A stretch of DNA of 64,000 nucleotides from JBDRMV01 sp043825615 (lineage in GTDB: Bacteria; CG03). The stretch is taken from assembly GCA_043825615.1 (NCBI GenBank), contig JBDRRS010000014.1:121729-185728 (forward strand), written 5' to 3'. Within the stretch, counting starts at the first letter, position 1, and each line of letters starts with the position of its first letter. The notes beneath the pieces were generated by a model that saw only the letters and a program-made list of their open reading frames with translations, did no database searches and was not told the DNA's origin. A program made the position numbers and the translations under genes. Positions 45,826 through 56,700 of the stretch are shown here, in pieces.

Positions 45826-46959
45826 TCATTTGAAGAGTTTTTTCCAGAAGGAACTCTGTTCTTCCGCCATCAGTTCGGAGTATTCCTCAAGAAAATGCTT
45901 TTCTTTTGAGGATATTTTTTGAGGCACGAAAATGCTCACCGTTACGAAAAGGTCTCCCCTGTAAGACGCGTTCAGACGGGGCATTCCGTATCCGCCGAGC
46001 CGGAAGACCTGCCCGTCTTTGCATCCGGCCGGAATTTTCATCTGGATGTTCCTGTCTATCGTCGGCACGGAGATTTTTCCCCCGAGGACGGCGACGGGGT
46101 AGGGAATTTCCACCTCTGTTTTGAGGTCGGTTCCGTCCCTTTCAAATTTTTCGGAAGGAGCAATCGCCACGACGACATAAAGGTTTCCGGGGATTCCCTC
46201 GGGGGACTCATAGCCCTTACCTCTCACCCGCAGCGACGTTCCCGAGAGAACGCCCGGCGGAATTTTTACCTTGAGCGTTTCGCGGCTTTTTACAAGACCG
46301 TGGCCGCCGCATGTTCTGCACCTGTGTTTTATTACGGAGCCCCGCCCGCCGCACTCGGGGCAGGTTCTTTGCAGCGAAAAGATGAAACTTCCCTCCGTAA
46401 CAACGCCCCTGCCTTTACAGAGAGGGCATTTCGACGGTTTTGTGCCGGGTTTTGCGCCCGCGCCCCCGCATGAAGGGCATCTTTTTGCCCGCATGTATGA
46501 AATTTCTTTTTCGGTTCCGTGAAACGCTTCGGAGAGTTCGATTGCAACCTGAATTTCCACGTCTTTTCCGCCCGGCCGGGCAGCGTGCCTGTGTCGGCCT
46601 CCGAAGAAACTTTCTCCGGAACTGCCCCTGAAAAAACTGCTGAAGATGTCTCCGCCGACTCCGAGGTCTTCAAAAATAGACGAAAAATCGGCGCCCCTGA
46701 AAATGTCTTCGGACGAGTACTGCTGGTCTATTCCGGCATGGCCGAATTTGTCATACTTTACTCTTTTTTCGGGGTCGGAAAGGACAGCATACGCTTCGGA
46801 GATTTCCTTGAACTTTTCTTCCGCCTCTTTCTTTTTGTCCTCGGGAACCCTGTCCGGATGGTATTTTAAGGCGAGTTTCCGGTAAGATGCCTTTAAGTCA
46901 TCAACCGCTGCGTTCTTTGAAACGCCGAGGATTTCGTAATAATCTCTTTTGGAAGACAA
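45826..46959 (-). CDS. dnaJ: Chaperone DnaJ (Hsp40)
   Basis: 377 residues, complete type I DnaJ. J domain 5-70 with HPD (34-36), glycine/phenylalanine-rich stretch to about 130, four zinc-binding CxxCxGxG-type repeats (CPSCGGAG, CPLCKGRG, CPECGGRG, CRTCGGHG), then the substrate-binding C-terminus. It delivers clients to DnaK and triggers ATP hydrolysis. The start is TTG with AGGA upstream; there is no closer ATG, and SKRDYYEILGV begins at once. Confidence 0.96.
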   Translation of the reverse strand: MSSKRDYYEILGVSKNAAVDDLKASYRKLALKYHPDRVPEDKKKEAEEKFKEISEAYAVLSDPEKRVKYDKFGHAGIDQQYSSEDIFRGADFSSIFEDLGVGGDIFSSFFRGSSGESFFGGRHRHAARPGGKDVEIQVAIELSEAFHGTEKEISYMRAKRCPSCGGAGAKPGTKPSKCPLCKGRGVVTEGSFIFSLQRTCPECGGRGSVIKHRCRTCGGHGLVKSRETLKVKIPPGVLSGTSLRVRGKGYESPEGIPGNLYVVVAIAPSEKFERDGTDLKTEVEIPYPVAVLGGKISVPTIDRNIQMKIPAGCKDGQVFRLGGYGMPRLNASYRGDLFVTVSIFVPQKISSKEKHFLEEYSELMAEEQSSFWKKLFK

Positions 46960-46976
46960 GTTAGGATTTCCTGCCG

Positions 46977-48905
46977 TTACTTTTCATCTTTGCCTTCGTC
47001 TTCCACTTCGGCGTCAACAACATTTTCGCGTTTTTCTTTTTTGTCATGGTTTTCCGGCTCTTCCTGTGCGCTTTGCTGCTGCTGTTGCTGCTGTTGCTGC
47101 GTCGATGCCTTGTATGCTTTTTCCGCGAGAGAATGGGTTGTTTTTTCAAGGGATTCTTTTGCTTTTGCAATTTTTTCGGCGTCTTCGGATTTGAGGGATT
47201 CTTTTGCTTTTTTCAATTCTTCTTCCACTTTCTTTTTTTCGTCGGAAGTGATTTTGTCCCCGAGGTCCTTCATGCTTTTTTCAACCGAGTATATCATGTT
47301 GTCCAGCTGGTTTCTCGCCTCCACCAGTTCCCTTTTTTTCTTGTCTTCTTCTTCGTGCTCTTTCGCTTCTTTCTTGAGTTTTTCCACCTCTTCGTCGGAG
47401 AGGCCGGAAGAGGACTTTATCACGATGTTCTGCGACTTTCCGGTCGCCTTATCCTTTGCGGAAACGTTTAATATGCCGTTTGTGTCAATGTCGAAAGTTA
47501 CCTCTATCTGCGGCACACCCCTCGGCGCGGGCGGAATCCCTGTTAACTCGAACTGGCCCAGCGATTTATTGTCTTTTGCCATTGGTCTTTCCCCCTGAAG
47601 GACATGGACGGTAACGGCGGGCTGGTTATCCGCGGCCGTGGAGAATATCTGGCTTTTCTTCGTCGGGATTGTGGTGTTTCTTTCAATGAGTTTCGTAAAA
47701 ACATTGCCGAGCGTTTCGATCCCGAGCGAGAGAGGGGTGACGTCAAGTAGAACCACGTCTTTTACGTCGCCTTTTATGATTCCCGCCTGAATGGCCGCTC
47801 CGGCCGCCACGACTTCATCCGGATTTACGCCTTTGTGCGGCTCCCTGCCGAAAATCTTTTTAACCGTTTCCTGCACGAGAGGCATTCTTGTCTGGCCTCC
47901 CACGAGGATAATTTCCTTGATGTCCGACGAACTGATTTTTGCATCCGCCATCGCTTTCCGGCAAGGTTCAACCGTTTTTTCAACGAATTCTTCCGTCAGC
48001 TGTTCAAGTTTAGAGCGTGTCATTTTTATACTCAGGTGTTTCGGGCCGGAAGCGTCGGCCGTTATGAAAGGGAGATTTATTTCGGTTTCAAGGGATGTTG
48101 AAAGTTCCGTTTTTGCCTTTTCGGACGCCTCTTTCAGACGCTGTAAAGCCATGTTGTCTTTTGTCAAATCCACGCCCTGATCCTTTTTGAACTCCCCGCA
48201 CAGCCATGCGATTATCTTCTGGTCGAAGTCGTCCCCGCCGAGGTGGGTGTCGCCGTTTGTTGATTTTACCTCAAAAACGCCATCTCCTATTTCAAGTATT
48301 GAAATGTCGAAAGTCCCGCCGCCGAGGTCGTAAACGGCTATCAGTTCGTTTTTTTTCTTCTCGAGTCCGTAAGCCAGCGCCGCCGCCGTAGGTTCGTTTA
48401 TTATCCGCAGGACGTTGAAACCTGCGATTTCTCCCGCCTTTTTTGTAGCAGACCGCTGGGAATCGTTGAAATAAGCGGGGACTGTTATTACGGCGTCGGT
48501 AATTTTTTCGCTGAGATAATTTTCCGCATCAACCTTGAGTTTCCGCAGAATCTTTGCGGATATTTCGGGCGGGCTGTAGTCCCGTCCGTCTATTTTGAAC
48601 CTGACATCGCCGTTGGCCGCTTCCGTGAGGGCGTATGGGACGTGCTTTTTATCAAGTTCTATGGCTGGGCTGTGAAGCTTCATGCCCATAAATCTTTTTG
48701 TGGAAAAAACGGTTCTCATCGGGTTCGTGATTGCCTGCCTTTTAGCCAGCAGCCCGATGAGCTCCTCACCTTTTTCGGTAAACGCGGCTATAGACGGCGT
48801 TGTTCTGGCGCCTTCGGCGTTGGTGATGATTGTGGGCTTCCCCGCTTCAAGCACAGCCATACAGGAATTTGTCGTTCCTAAATCGATTCCGAGAACATGA
48901 GCCAT
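46977..48905 (-). CDS. dnaK: Chaperone DnaK (Hsp70)
   Basis: 642 residues from the ATG at 48905. The frame is open 29 codons further, but that stretch lies inside grpE; GGAGGAAAATAAA precedes the chosen ATG and MAHVLGIDLGTTNSC starts there. ATPase signatures VYDLGGGTFDIS and ILVGGQTRMP, the linker VVLLDVTPLSLGIET and the substrate lid are intact. The C-terminal tail has nine glutamines in a row (about 47074-47100) and an acidic end, unlike the usual short EEV-type tail. With DnaJ and GrpE it folds and remodels proteins. Confidence 0.97.
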   Translation of the reverse strand: MAHVLGIDLGTTNSCMAVLEAGKPTIITNAEGARTTPSIAAFTEKGEELIGLLAKRQAITNPMRTVFSTKRFMGMKLHSPAIELDKKHVPYALTEAANGDVRFKIDGRDYSPPEISAKILRKLKVDAENYLSEKITDAVITVPAYFNDSQRSATKKAGEIAGFNVLRIINEPTAAALAYGLEKKKNELIAVYDLGGGTFDISILEIGDGVFEVKSTNGDTHLGGDDFDQKIIAWLCGEFKKDQGVDLTKDNMALQRLKEASEKAKTELSTSLETEINLPFITADASGPKHLSIKMTRSKLEQLTEEFVEKTVEPCRKAMADAKISSSDIKEIILVGGQTRMPLVQETVKKIFGREPHKGVNPDEVVAAGAAIQAGIIKGDVKDVVLLDVTPLSLGIETLGNVFTKLIERNTTIPTKKSQIFSTAADNQPAVTVHVLQGERPMAKDNKSLGQFELTGIPPAPRGVPQIEVTFDIDTNGILNVSAKDKATGKSQNIVIKSSSGLSDEEVEKLKKEAKEHEEEDKKKRELVEARNQLDNMIYSVEKSMKDLGDKITSDEKKKVEEELKKAKESLKSEDAEKIAKAKESLEKTTHSLAEKAYKASTQQQQQQQQQSAQEEPENHDKKEKRENVVDAEVEDEGKDEK

Positions 48906-48906
48906 T

Positions 48907-49473
48907 TTATTTTCCTCCTTCTTTTTCTGTTCCGTCTTTCGTTTCGGGTTCTTCGTTTTCGGCGACGACGACATTTGCAGGTTTAAGAACATCCTCTCCG
49001 CAGTAATAGCCGTTGTCGATAACTTTTATTATTTCCCCTGCTTTGAATTTTCCGGTCTTTTCCGAAAGCACCGCGTTGTGAGCCGCCGGGGAAAATTTTT
49101 CGCCGGCGCAGGCCATCCTTTTTATTCCGAACCCTGCGAAAATTTTTTCCAGTTCCTTCATTATTATTTCAACGCTTTTATTTAAATCCGCGTGGTCGCA
49201 GTTTATAGATTCTTTTACTCTTAAAAGATTATCCATAACGGGCAGGAAAGCGGCAAGAATGTTTTTCCTTTCCGTGAGAATTAAATTTTCAATCTCCTTT
49301 TCGCTTCTTTTCCTGTAATTTTCGAATTCGGCTTTAAGGGTGATGAGCTGTTTATAATAATCCTCTGCTTTTTCCTTTTCTTTCAAAAGCGTTTGCGGCA
49401 GAATTTTAAGTTCTACGCTGCTGTCTGTCTTTTTTATTTCATTTTCATTTTTTTCTTTATGGTTTTTGCTCAT
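48907..49473 (-). CDS. grpE: Nucleotide exchange factor GrpE
   Basis: 188 residues from the ATG at 49473 (a GTG one codon earlier is also in frame). A charged N-terminal coiled coil (EKAEDYYKQLITLKAEFENYRKRSEKE) leads to the four-helix region (FLPVMDNLLRV) and the beta-wing (FSPAAHNAV, VIDNGYYCGEDVLKPANVVVAE). It releases ADP from DnaK. The ATG overlaps the hrcA stop (TGATG), so the two are coupled. Confidence 0.95.
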   Translation of the reverse strand: MSKNHKEKNENEIKKTDSSVELKILPQTLLKEKEKAEDYYKQLITLKAEFENYRKRSEKEIENLILTERKNILAAFLPVMDNLLRVKESINCDHADLNKSVEIIMKELEKIFAGFGIKRMACAGEKFSPAAHNAVLSEKTGKFKAGEIIKVIDNGYYCGEDVLKPANVVVAENEEPETKDGTEKEGGK

Positions 49474-50477
49474 CACAGAACCTCCGTCAATCTTTTTTGC
49501 ACCACCTGCGATGTGCCTTTAACCAGCGGCAGGACCCGCATGTAATTCATAAACTGGGGCCCGAGGACGCAGCAGACGTATTGAGTGCCGCCTATCCTGA
49601 AATTTGACAGGACGATCGCCAGACCCTTAAATTCCTCGGGCAGCATTTCGTGGCAGAATTCAACATCGTGCTCGTTTTCGCGAATGCTGCCGGATATCTG
49701 CGAAATCAGAATCTGCTCGTTTTCGATAATGGAAAACAGTTTGGCCGTAGAGGTTATTCTTTTTTCAAAAACAGACGGACTTATGCTTGTGTGGAAAGAA
49801 ACTTTCGCAGCCCCCAATACCGCTTTTTTTTCCTCTATCAGAGACAGTATCTTGCGGTTTTCCTCGTAGAGTTTTCTGAATTTTTCCTCCAGGAAGAAAG
49901 CATTTTTTCCTTTTGCGCTCCTGACAATTTTCCGGATAAAGATAAAAGTGCTGTTTGATATTTTTTCGGGGAGTTTTATGAGCCCTTCGTAAATTTTACC
50001 CTGGACCGTAATGATGAAAAGAAGAATCCTGTCTTCCGAAATCAGTTTTATGTCGCAGTCACGTATTTCGGGATTTTTTTCAAGAGAACCCGCTATTCCA
50101 ATCCAGTCGGAATACGTTGAAAGAATGTGCGACGCTCTTTTAAGCAGCGCCGCCTCTTCCAGGAATCCCTCGAATTCGTCAATTTTTGTTCCGTCCATTA
50201 TTTCCCCGCGGTCAAGAATGCTGTCAACATAAAACCTCAGCCCTTTTGTGGTCGGAAGACGGCCGGAGCAGTGAAAAGAATGAGTCAGAAAACCTTTTTT
50301 TTCAAAAGAGGCAAAAACGTTCCGTATGGTTGCGGGCGAAACGCCGAGGTTGTATTTGACATTCAAAAATTTTGAGCCGGTCGGCCGCCGGTTGCTGATA
50401 AATTCCTTTATTACCGCAAGCAGTATGTTTTTGTCCCGCTTCTTTATTTCCGGTAATGGTTCTTCTTCTTTTAACAT
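49473..50477 (-). CDS. hrcA: Heat-inducible transcription repressor HrcA
   Basis: 334 residues. The winged-helix N-terminus (ILLAVIKEFISNRRPTGSKFL...GVSPATIRNVFASFEKKGFLTHSFHCSGRLPTTKGLRFYVD) is diagnostic. The rest is the GAF-like dimerization domain with an insertion. HrcA binds the CIRCE palindrome and shuts off chaperone genes at normal temperature. A CIRCE site lies 26 bases upstream of its ATG, so it should repress its own operon. Confidence 0.95.
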   Translation of the reverse strand: MLKEEEPLPEIKKRDKNILLAVIKEFISNRRPTGSKFLNVKYNLGVSPATIRNVFASFEKKGFLTHSFHCSGRLPTTKGLRFYVDSILDRGEIMDGTKIDEFEGFLEEAALLKRASHILSTYSDWIGIAGSLEKNPEIRDCDIKLISEDRILLFIITVQGKIYEGLIKLPEKISNSTFIFIRKIVRSAKGKNAFFLEEKFRKLYEENRKILSLIEEKKAVLGAAKVSFHTSISPSVFEKRITSTAKLFSIIENEQILISQISGSIRENEHDVEFCHEMLPEEFKGLAIVLSNFRIGGTQYVCCVLGPQFMNYMRVLPLVKGTSQVVQKRLTEVL

Positions 50478-50502
50478 TAAATACGCCCCCCGTATTTTGC
50501 GT

Positions 50503-50529
50503 TTAGCACTCTTTCCAACAAGGTGCTAA
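50503..50529. promoter_or_regulatory. CIRCE operator
   Basis: TTAGCACTC-N9-AGGTGCTAA, matching the CIRCE consensus TTAGCACTC-N9-GAGTGCTAA at 16 of 18 arm positions with the exact 9-base spacer. It lies between the promoter and hrcA. Confidence 0.9.
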
Positions 50530-50556
50530 CTTACCATTTTAGATGTTTCCTGTCAA
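50528..50556 (-). promoter_or_regulatory. Sigma70 promoter for the hrcA operon
   Basis: On the minus strand TTGACA (50551-50556), 17-bp spacer, TAAGTT (50528-50533). The -10 box touches the CIRCE palindrome, so bound HrcA would block polymerase. Confidence 0.75.
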
Positions 50557-50621
50557 GCAAAGGATTCAAATTGCCCTGGGAATGGGTAGAAAAGGATTTC
50601 TCATTTTTGCGGTCAGGCAAT

Positions 50622-50647
50622 GGATGTACGGATAGGATGTACGGATA
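50622..50647 (+). repeat. 13-bp tandem duplication
   Basis: GGATGTACGGATA occurs twice head to tail in the divergent intergenic region 50478-50741. No gene is seen there. Confidence 0.85.
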
Positions 50648-50679
50648 TAGAGAAATGTTATCAAACAAATCAACTTTAG

Positions 50680-50692
50680 CGGTAAGTTACCG
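50680..50692. promoter_or_regulatory. Candidate operator palindrome CGGTAAGTTACCG
   Basis: A perfect 6+1+6 inverted repeat 8 bases upstream of the -35 box of the right-hand giant gene. A related CGGTTTACCG lies in the promoter spacer 32 bases further, about three helical turns away. The pair could bind a regulator; no binding protein is identified. Confidence 0.4.
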
Positions 50693-50700
50693 AAATCACA

Positions 50701-50729
50701 TTGACATATTGCGGTTTACCGATTATAAT
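50701..50729 (+). promoter_or_regulatory. Consensus sigma70 promoter for the right-hand giant gene
   Basis: TTGACA (50701-50706), 17-bp spacer, TATAAT (50724-50729): a perfect match at all twelve positions. Expected transcription start at about 50736, only about six bases before the ATG at 50742, and no Shine-Dalgarno sequence is present. Confidence 0.8.
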
Positions 50730-50741
50730 TGTAAAAACCGG

Positions 50742-53700
50742 ATGAAAAAAATTATCGGAATTATCCTGACCGCCGTGATGGTTACGGCTGTTCCCGCCAA
50801 TGCCGCTCTTGCCGACCCCGAATGGTGGGACCCCGACGCCGTCGGCGCGGGAGATGACTGGCACTACCGTCTGACGATTACGGTCAGCGCCGGTTTATAC
50901 GACCGCTACGACTGTCCCGTAATCTACGAACTTGATTTCAACGATTTATTAAATCGGCTCGGCGTAACCGGAACATTCGATGTCAACTCTCCGCGGGTTG
51001 TTGAGGTAACCTCCATCGGAACCGTTCTCGGAGAGAGGAAATCATGGTTTGAGGCGCCTGTTTTCATCAGTTCCGTGAATGCAAGAGGACATCTTATATG
51101 GAACTTTAACGGTATAAGTCCCGCAGGGGCGGTCCGCTATTACAACATTTATTTTGACATTGCGGAAAACGGTTCCAAGGCCGCGCCGTCTTACCGGGTA
51201 TCAACTGCTGTTACCTCTCTTTCAAACGGAACAATCAGCATAGAAAATATTTCCTCACAGATGTCTTTTTCAAATTTAATTTACAATGCCACTGATTACA
51301 TTGTTTCCGACTGTATTAAAGTTTCTCTGGAAGATGCAAACGAAGATTATTCTTCTCACCAAAATCCTGCTTTTTTAGCTAATGACGGAGCTTTCCCCTA
51401 CGATATGGGTGTTTCCTCGCGGGTTATCAACGAGTCGGATTTTAAAATTGTCCGCGGCTGGGTTAGTCCCGATAATCATCTTTTTATCCGGCAGTTATAC
51501 ATTATGACATCCGGCAAAAGTTTTATCAGGGCAAATTTTATTGACAATACTCTGAGCAGCGATTATGAAGAGGTGCGGTTTTTCAATTATATCGACTCCA
51601 ATTTCGCCGGAGAAAGTTCAGGTGACGACCAGGTTAAATATACCGCCAATCTTATCTATTCCCGTGACGCAACGCCCGGAACTCACTTCGGTTTTATGTC
51701 AAACCTGCTGCCCAGCAAGTACTGCGCGCAATGTACATCATACACACCGGGTAAACTGCTGGCCAATAACATCCAGCCAAGCAAGAGACAGGATAGGAAG
51801 GAAGATATAGATGCCGCGATGCAGTGGAATTTTGACGGCGGTGTTTATTCTCTTTTGCCGGCAACTTCAACCACGATGCTCATGGAAGCGCAGGCGGTGG
51901 GAACCATAGGAGAAATTAAGAATACTCTCAATAACCTGACGGACCTGCCGGCGGTGTCAACGACCGCTCTTGAAGGTTTCGGTATTGATATCACCCTGCC
52001 GGTTGCCGGTAATATTTATGATACATGGGAGAGTTTATCTCTGTCCGCGGACTCCGATGCCGGACAGTACCTGTGCACAAACTCATCCAACACAATGGAA
52101 GGACAACTGGAAAAATTCACCACCTATTGGTACGGGATGGGCGAAGTACATTTGCAGAGCGCGGGTGACGAAACATATACCTATTCGTATGACATCCCCG
52201 CAGGAGAGGTGGGAACGCAGGACTGGCGGCTGAGGGTGTGGCCGGGGATGAGTGATTCTTCCCCTGTTTATGATAACGGGTATGTCACTGTTGACACTGT
52301 AACTTTTAAAGTGGGCAGTTTTGATATACATAACTTTGATGCTGATGTTTCGAGCAACATTATGAGCCTTTCGGTTAACCCTGGCAATTCAAAAAGCGGT
52401 AGTTTTGTGATAGAGAATACCGGCGGTTCAGGAATTGACAACATTATCTTTTATTCTTCCGAACTCACCAAGAGTGGAATTACGATTTCAACGTCCAATA
52501 TCACCTTTTCTCCGGCCACCGTAGCGAACCTCAATCCCGGGTCGGTGAATACCATCCAGATGACGGTTGCCGTACCGGCTAACCAGCCGCCCGGAGTTTA
52601 TTCTTCTTCCGTTACATCCTGTGATGACGACGGTACTCCGTCCGATATCTTTCTTCTCGCTCTCACCGTCAACAGCGTAGAAGATGTTGATGTTCAGGAT
52701 AATGCAGGGGACGTAACGGCTTCGATTATGACTCTTTCAGGGGACAGCGGCGCAGACCGGAATGGAACTTTTGTCGTCGAAAACACGGGCAATGTTGATT
52801 TAACCGCCGTTACTTTTTCCTGTGCAGACCTGTATGACGGGAGCGGGTCAACCATAACGGCGGCGAATATTTCCTTTGATGTTTCAGGTTCCACTTTTAT
52901 CGCTTCCCTGCCGTTTCAGGTATCCGTCAATACCCGGACGGTAATTTTAACCGTCAGCATTCCCGACGGGCAGAAAGCAGCCACCTATTCGGGTTCTGTT
53001 ACCGCCGAAGACGATGACGGCGCGCCTTTTGATGTTTTTACCGTCAGGGTCGTTGTTTCTGCCACCGAGGCATTGAGAAACAAGGATAATGACGGCGGCG
53101 TTACGGCGTCAACAATGTCTCTTACCGGAATTCACGCCACGTCACAAAGCGGTTATTTTTTTATAGAAAACTACGGCAATATAAATCTTAACAACATATT
53201 GTTTTCCGCAGACGATTTAAGCGACGGTGCGGGGCACACAATTCCCGGCGCAAATATTACTTTTATGCCTAATATCGTCGCAAACCTGAACTTTGAAGCG
53301 GGCAGCAATACGGCTTCCATAAAACTTACGGTTTCCATCCCCGCAGGACAGTCAACAGGCACCTACAGCGGTTACATTACGCTGGAGGACGACGATTTGA
53401 TTCCTTCCGACAACTTTCTCTGTGAAGTGATTGTTTCATCCAGCGAAGCTCTTGATGTGCTCAATAACTGGGGCAATGTTTCGGGAAACTTAATGACGCT
53501 GATGGAGGAGCCGTCCGCTTCCGCCACGGGCTATTTCAAAATTGAAAATACAGGGAATGTTGCTTTAACGGACCTGGAGTTTAACTCCTCAGAACTTTAT
53601 AACGGTACCGGCGGGACAATAACCGCTTCAAATGTCATCTTCACTCCCGGTACTGTTGCCTCTCTTGATTTTGCGGCGGGTTCCGACACGCAGACAATTG

Positions 53701-56700
53701 CTCTCTGCGTAAACATTCCTATCGGTCAGTCGTCGGGCACATATACCGGAACCGTAACCGCGCTTGACGACGACAGCGATCCCTCCGATACGTTTTCGCT
53801 GGAAGTCATCGTCTCCACCGGCAGCGAAAAAATAGACATCCGCAACAACGATGGAGACCTCAGCGGCAATGTAATGACTTTTTCGGTTGACGCAAGTTCT
53901 TCCGGCAGCGGAATTTTTATCATTGACAATACCGGCACCGCTGAGGTAGGCGGTCTTGAATTTTCATCAACCGAACTTTTAGACAGTTACGGACATGCGA
54001 TTTCAACCGGCAATATTTCATACAGCCCTGTATCCGTGGGCGCTTTCGGCGTGTCCGAATCCACAACTATTCTTCTAACCGTAAATGTAGATGCCGGTCA
54101 GCCGGCGGGTGCCTACCAGGCGACGGTAAGCGCGGAAAATGAAGGTTACCCCGCCGACTTTTTCATTCTGAGCGTCACGGTGAATGCCGACGAGAACCTT
54201 GAGGTTTTCAACGACAGCGCGGGAGTGACGGGAAACATAATGTCTCTTTTGGGTGACCCTTTTTCCTCTCCTTCAGGGAGTTTCACCGTCATAAATAACG
54301 GGAACATTGATATTAACAATATTCAGTTTAATTCAACCGCTCTTTCCGATACAGGCGACAACATCCCCTCCGCTCAAATTGTGTTTGACATCAACCCGCT
54401 TGCAAATCTTTCCTTTCTCGCCGGGAGCAACACGCAGACCGTCAACCTTACGGTTAATATCCCCGACGAGCAGGCGGCCGGAACTTACACCGGCACCATC
54501 ACGGCAAAAGACGATGACGGCAGTCCTTCGGATACTTTCGGTCTTAAGGTTACCGTAAATAGCAAAGAGGATATTGATGTGCAGAACAACGGCGCCGATA
54601 TGGCGGCTAATGAATTGACGCTCACCGGTAATCCGCAGACCTCGCAGACCGGAAATTTTATCGTTGAAAATACGGGTAATGTCGTCTTTAGCCAGATTCA
54701 ATTTTATAAAGCCGAACTCTATAATGGTACGGGCAGTACTATTACCGTGGACAAAATTTCTTTTGATTATTCCGGCTCCACCGTCATAGCAACGCTTCCG
54801 TATACCACCGGCTCGGACGAGGCGATTGTCCAGCTCACCGTAAGCATTTCCTCCGCTCAGCCGGCAGGCACATATACAGGGACAGTAAGCGTTAAAGACA
54901 GCGACGGCGACCCTTCCGATACTTTTTCATTAAAAGTAATTGTAAATCAAAAAGAGGATTTGGATATTCAGGATGATGCCGGCGGCTTAGCGGCTTCGAT
55001 TATGACTCTTTCAGGAAACCCGGGCACCAGCCAGTCGGGGAATTTCAAAGTGGAAAATACCGGAAATGTTTTACTGGATGATATTATCTACGCATCAACA
55101 ATCATGGACGACGGAGGTTCGAACAATATCGGAACGGCGTATATTACTTTTATACCCGCAGGAACGGCATCCCTCGATTTTGAAACAGGGAGCGATATCG
55201 TTTCATCCACTGTTACTGTTGATATTCCTTCGGAACAGGCGCCCGGCCTTTATTCCGGCGTCGTCACGGCAAAGGATGACGATGACACGCCCTCCGACAC
55301 GTTTATCACGCGTCTTACAGTCAACGGTGTTGAGGATATTGCGGTTCAAAATAATTATCTGGATATTATCGCATCCAGCATGACCCTCTCGGGCGCCCCC
55401 GGCGCAACTGTAACGGGTGATTTCGGGATAGAAAATACGGGTAATATTTCACTTGGCAACGTTATTTTTTCGGCGTCGCTTCTTGAGGACGGCGCGGGCA
55501 GCATTTCCACATCCGTAATTGTCTTTACTCCGGGGCTGATTGCCAATCTGAATTATAAGGCCGGTTCGGACAAACAGGATATTGAAATTTCAATATCCAT
55601 ACCTGCCGCCCAGCCGCCGGGAATCTATGTTTCTACAATTACGGTAAAGGATGACGACGGAACACCTTCATCTGCCTTTCTTTTAAAGCTTACGGTCAAT
55701 GATTATGAAAATCTTAATGTGCACAACAATGATATGGATGTTTGGGGCAACGAGATGCATATAACGGGGGCGTTCGGAGAAAGCGCCACGGGGTATTTCC
55801 TTCTTGAAAACACAGGCAACATGGATTTAACCGGAATTGAGTTTATATCCGCGGACCTTGAGCATGGAACATTGGTGGACGCTCTGGGCGACCCGATAAC
55901 CATTGCCGCCGGCGACGTCGATTTTGTTCCTGTTTCCGGCGTTCTTGACCTTTCCTATGCGGCGGGTTCCGATACGCAGGCGGTGCTTATAACGGTTGAC
56001 CTTTCCGGAGTGCCCAATACCGAAGCGGGCATATACTCCGGTATTATCACCGTTCGGGACGATGTAGATGGTCCCGCCGACACTTTTGCTCTTTTCGTCA
56101 ATGTCACAGGCGATGAATCAATAGACATTCATAACAATGATAGAGATGTATCAGGCGGAGTTCTGACTATTAACGGCGTTTTGGGTTCGGTTGCGACGGG
56201 TTATTTTGTCCTTGAAAATACGGGTATTTCTACGGCGGAAAATATTGTGGTTTTCAACACGGGCGATTTAGACGACGGAGCCGGCCATAAAATTCTTGCT
56301 TCCAATATCAAATTTGACCCCGATTATACTTTCAGCCTCGGTGTCGGCTCCACCCAGACGATTGCAGTGGGAATAACATCTCCTGTTCTTCAGTATCCCG
56401 CCACCTATTACTCTGTAATTATGGCTCAGGATGACGACGGGACCCCTTCCGACAGCGTGATTCTCAAAGTTATTATAGGGAATTACGAAGCTTTGGATAT
56501 TCACGATAATGAAAAAGATATTTCTTCGGGCATAATGTCTTTGAGCGGAAATCCCGACACCTCGCAGAACGGTGACTTTGTGATTGAAAATACAGGGAAC
56601 TGCGCTCTGAACAATATTGAATTTGTCCCTGCGTCTCTTTCCGACGGCGCAGGACACACGATATCCCCTGATAATATAATCTTTGACATAAATCCCATAG

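Noticed and set aside
48906..48992. 29-codon upstream extension of dnaK
   Set aside because: It lies within grpE, while a strong GGAGGA site and the conserved Hsp70 N-terminus mark the ATG at 48905.
54333..54701. Minus-strand frames of 60-170 residues across 50742-64000
   Set aside because: They recur at the same place in each repeat unit (for example ...VENT/VFSITK... patterns), as expected of the antisense of a repeat gene.
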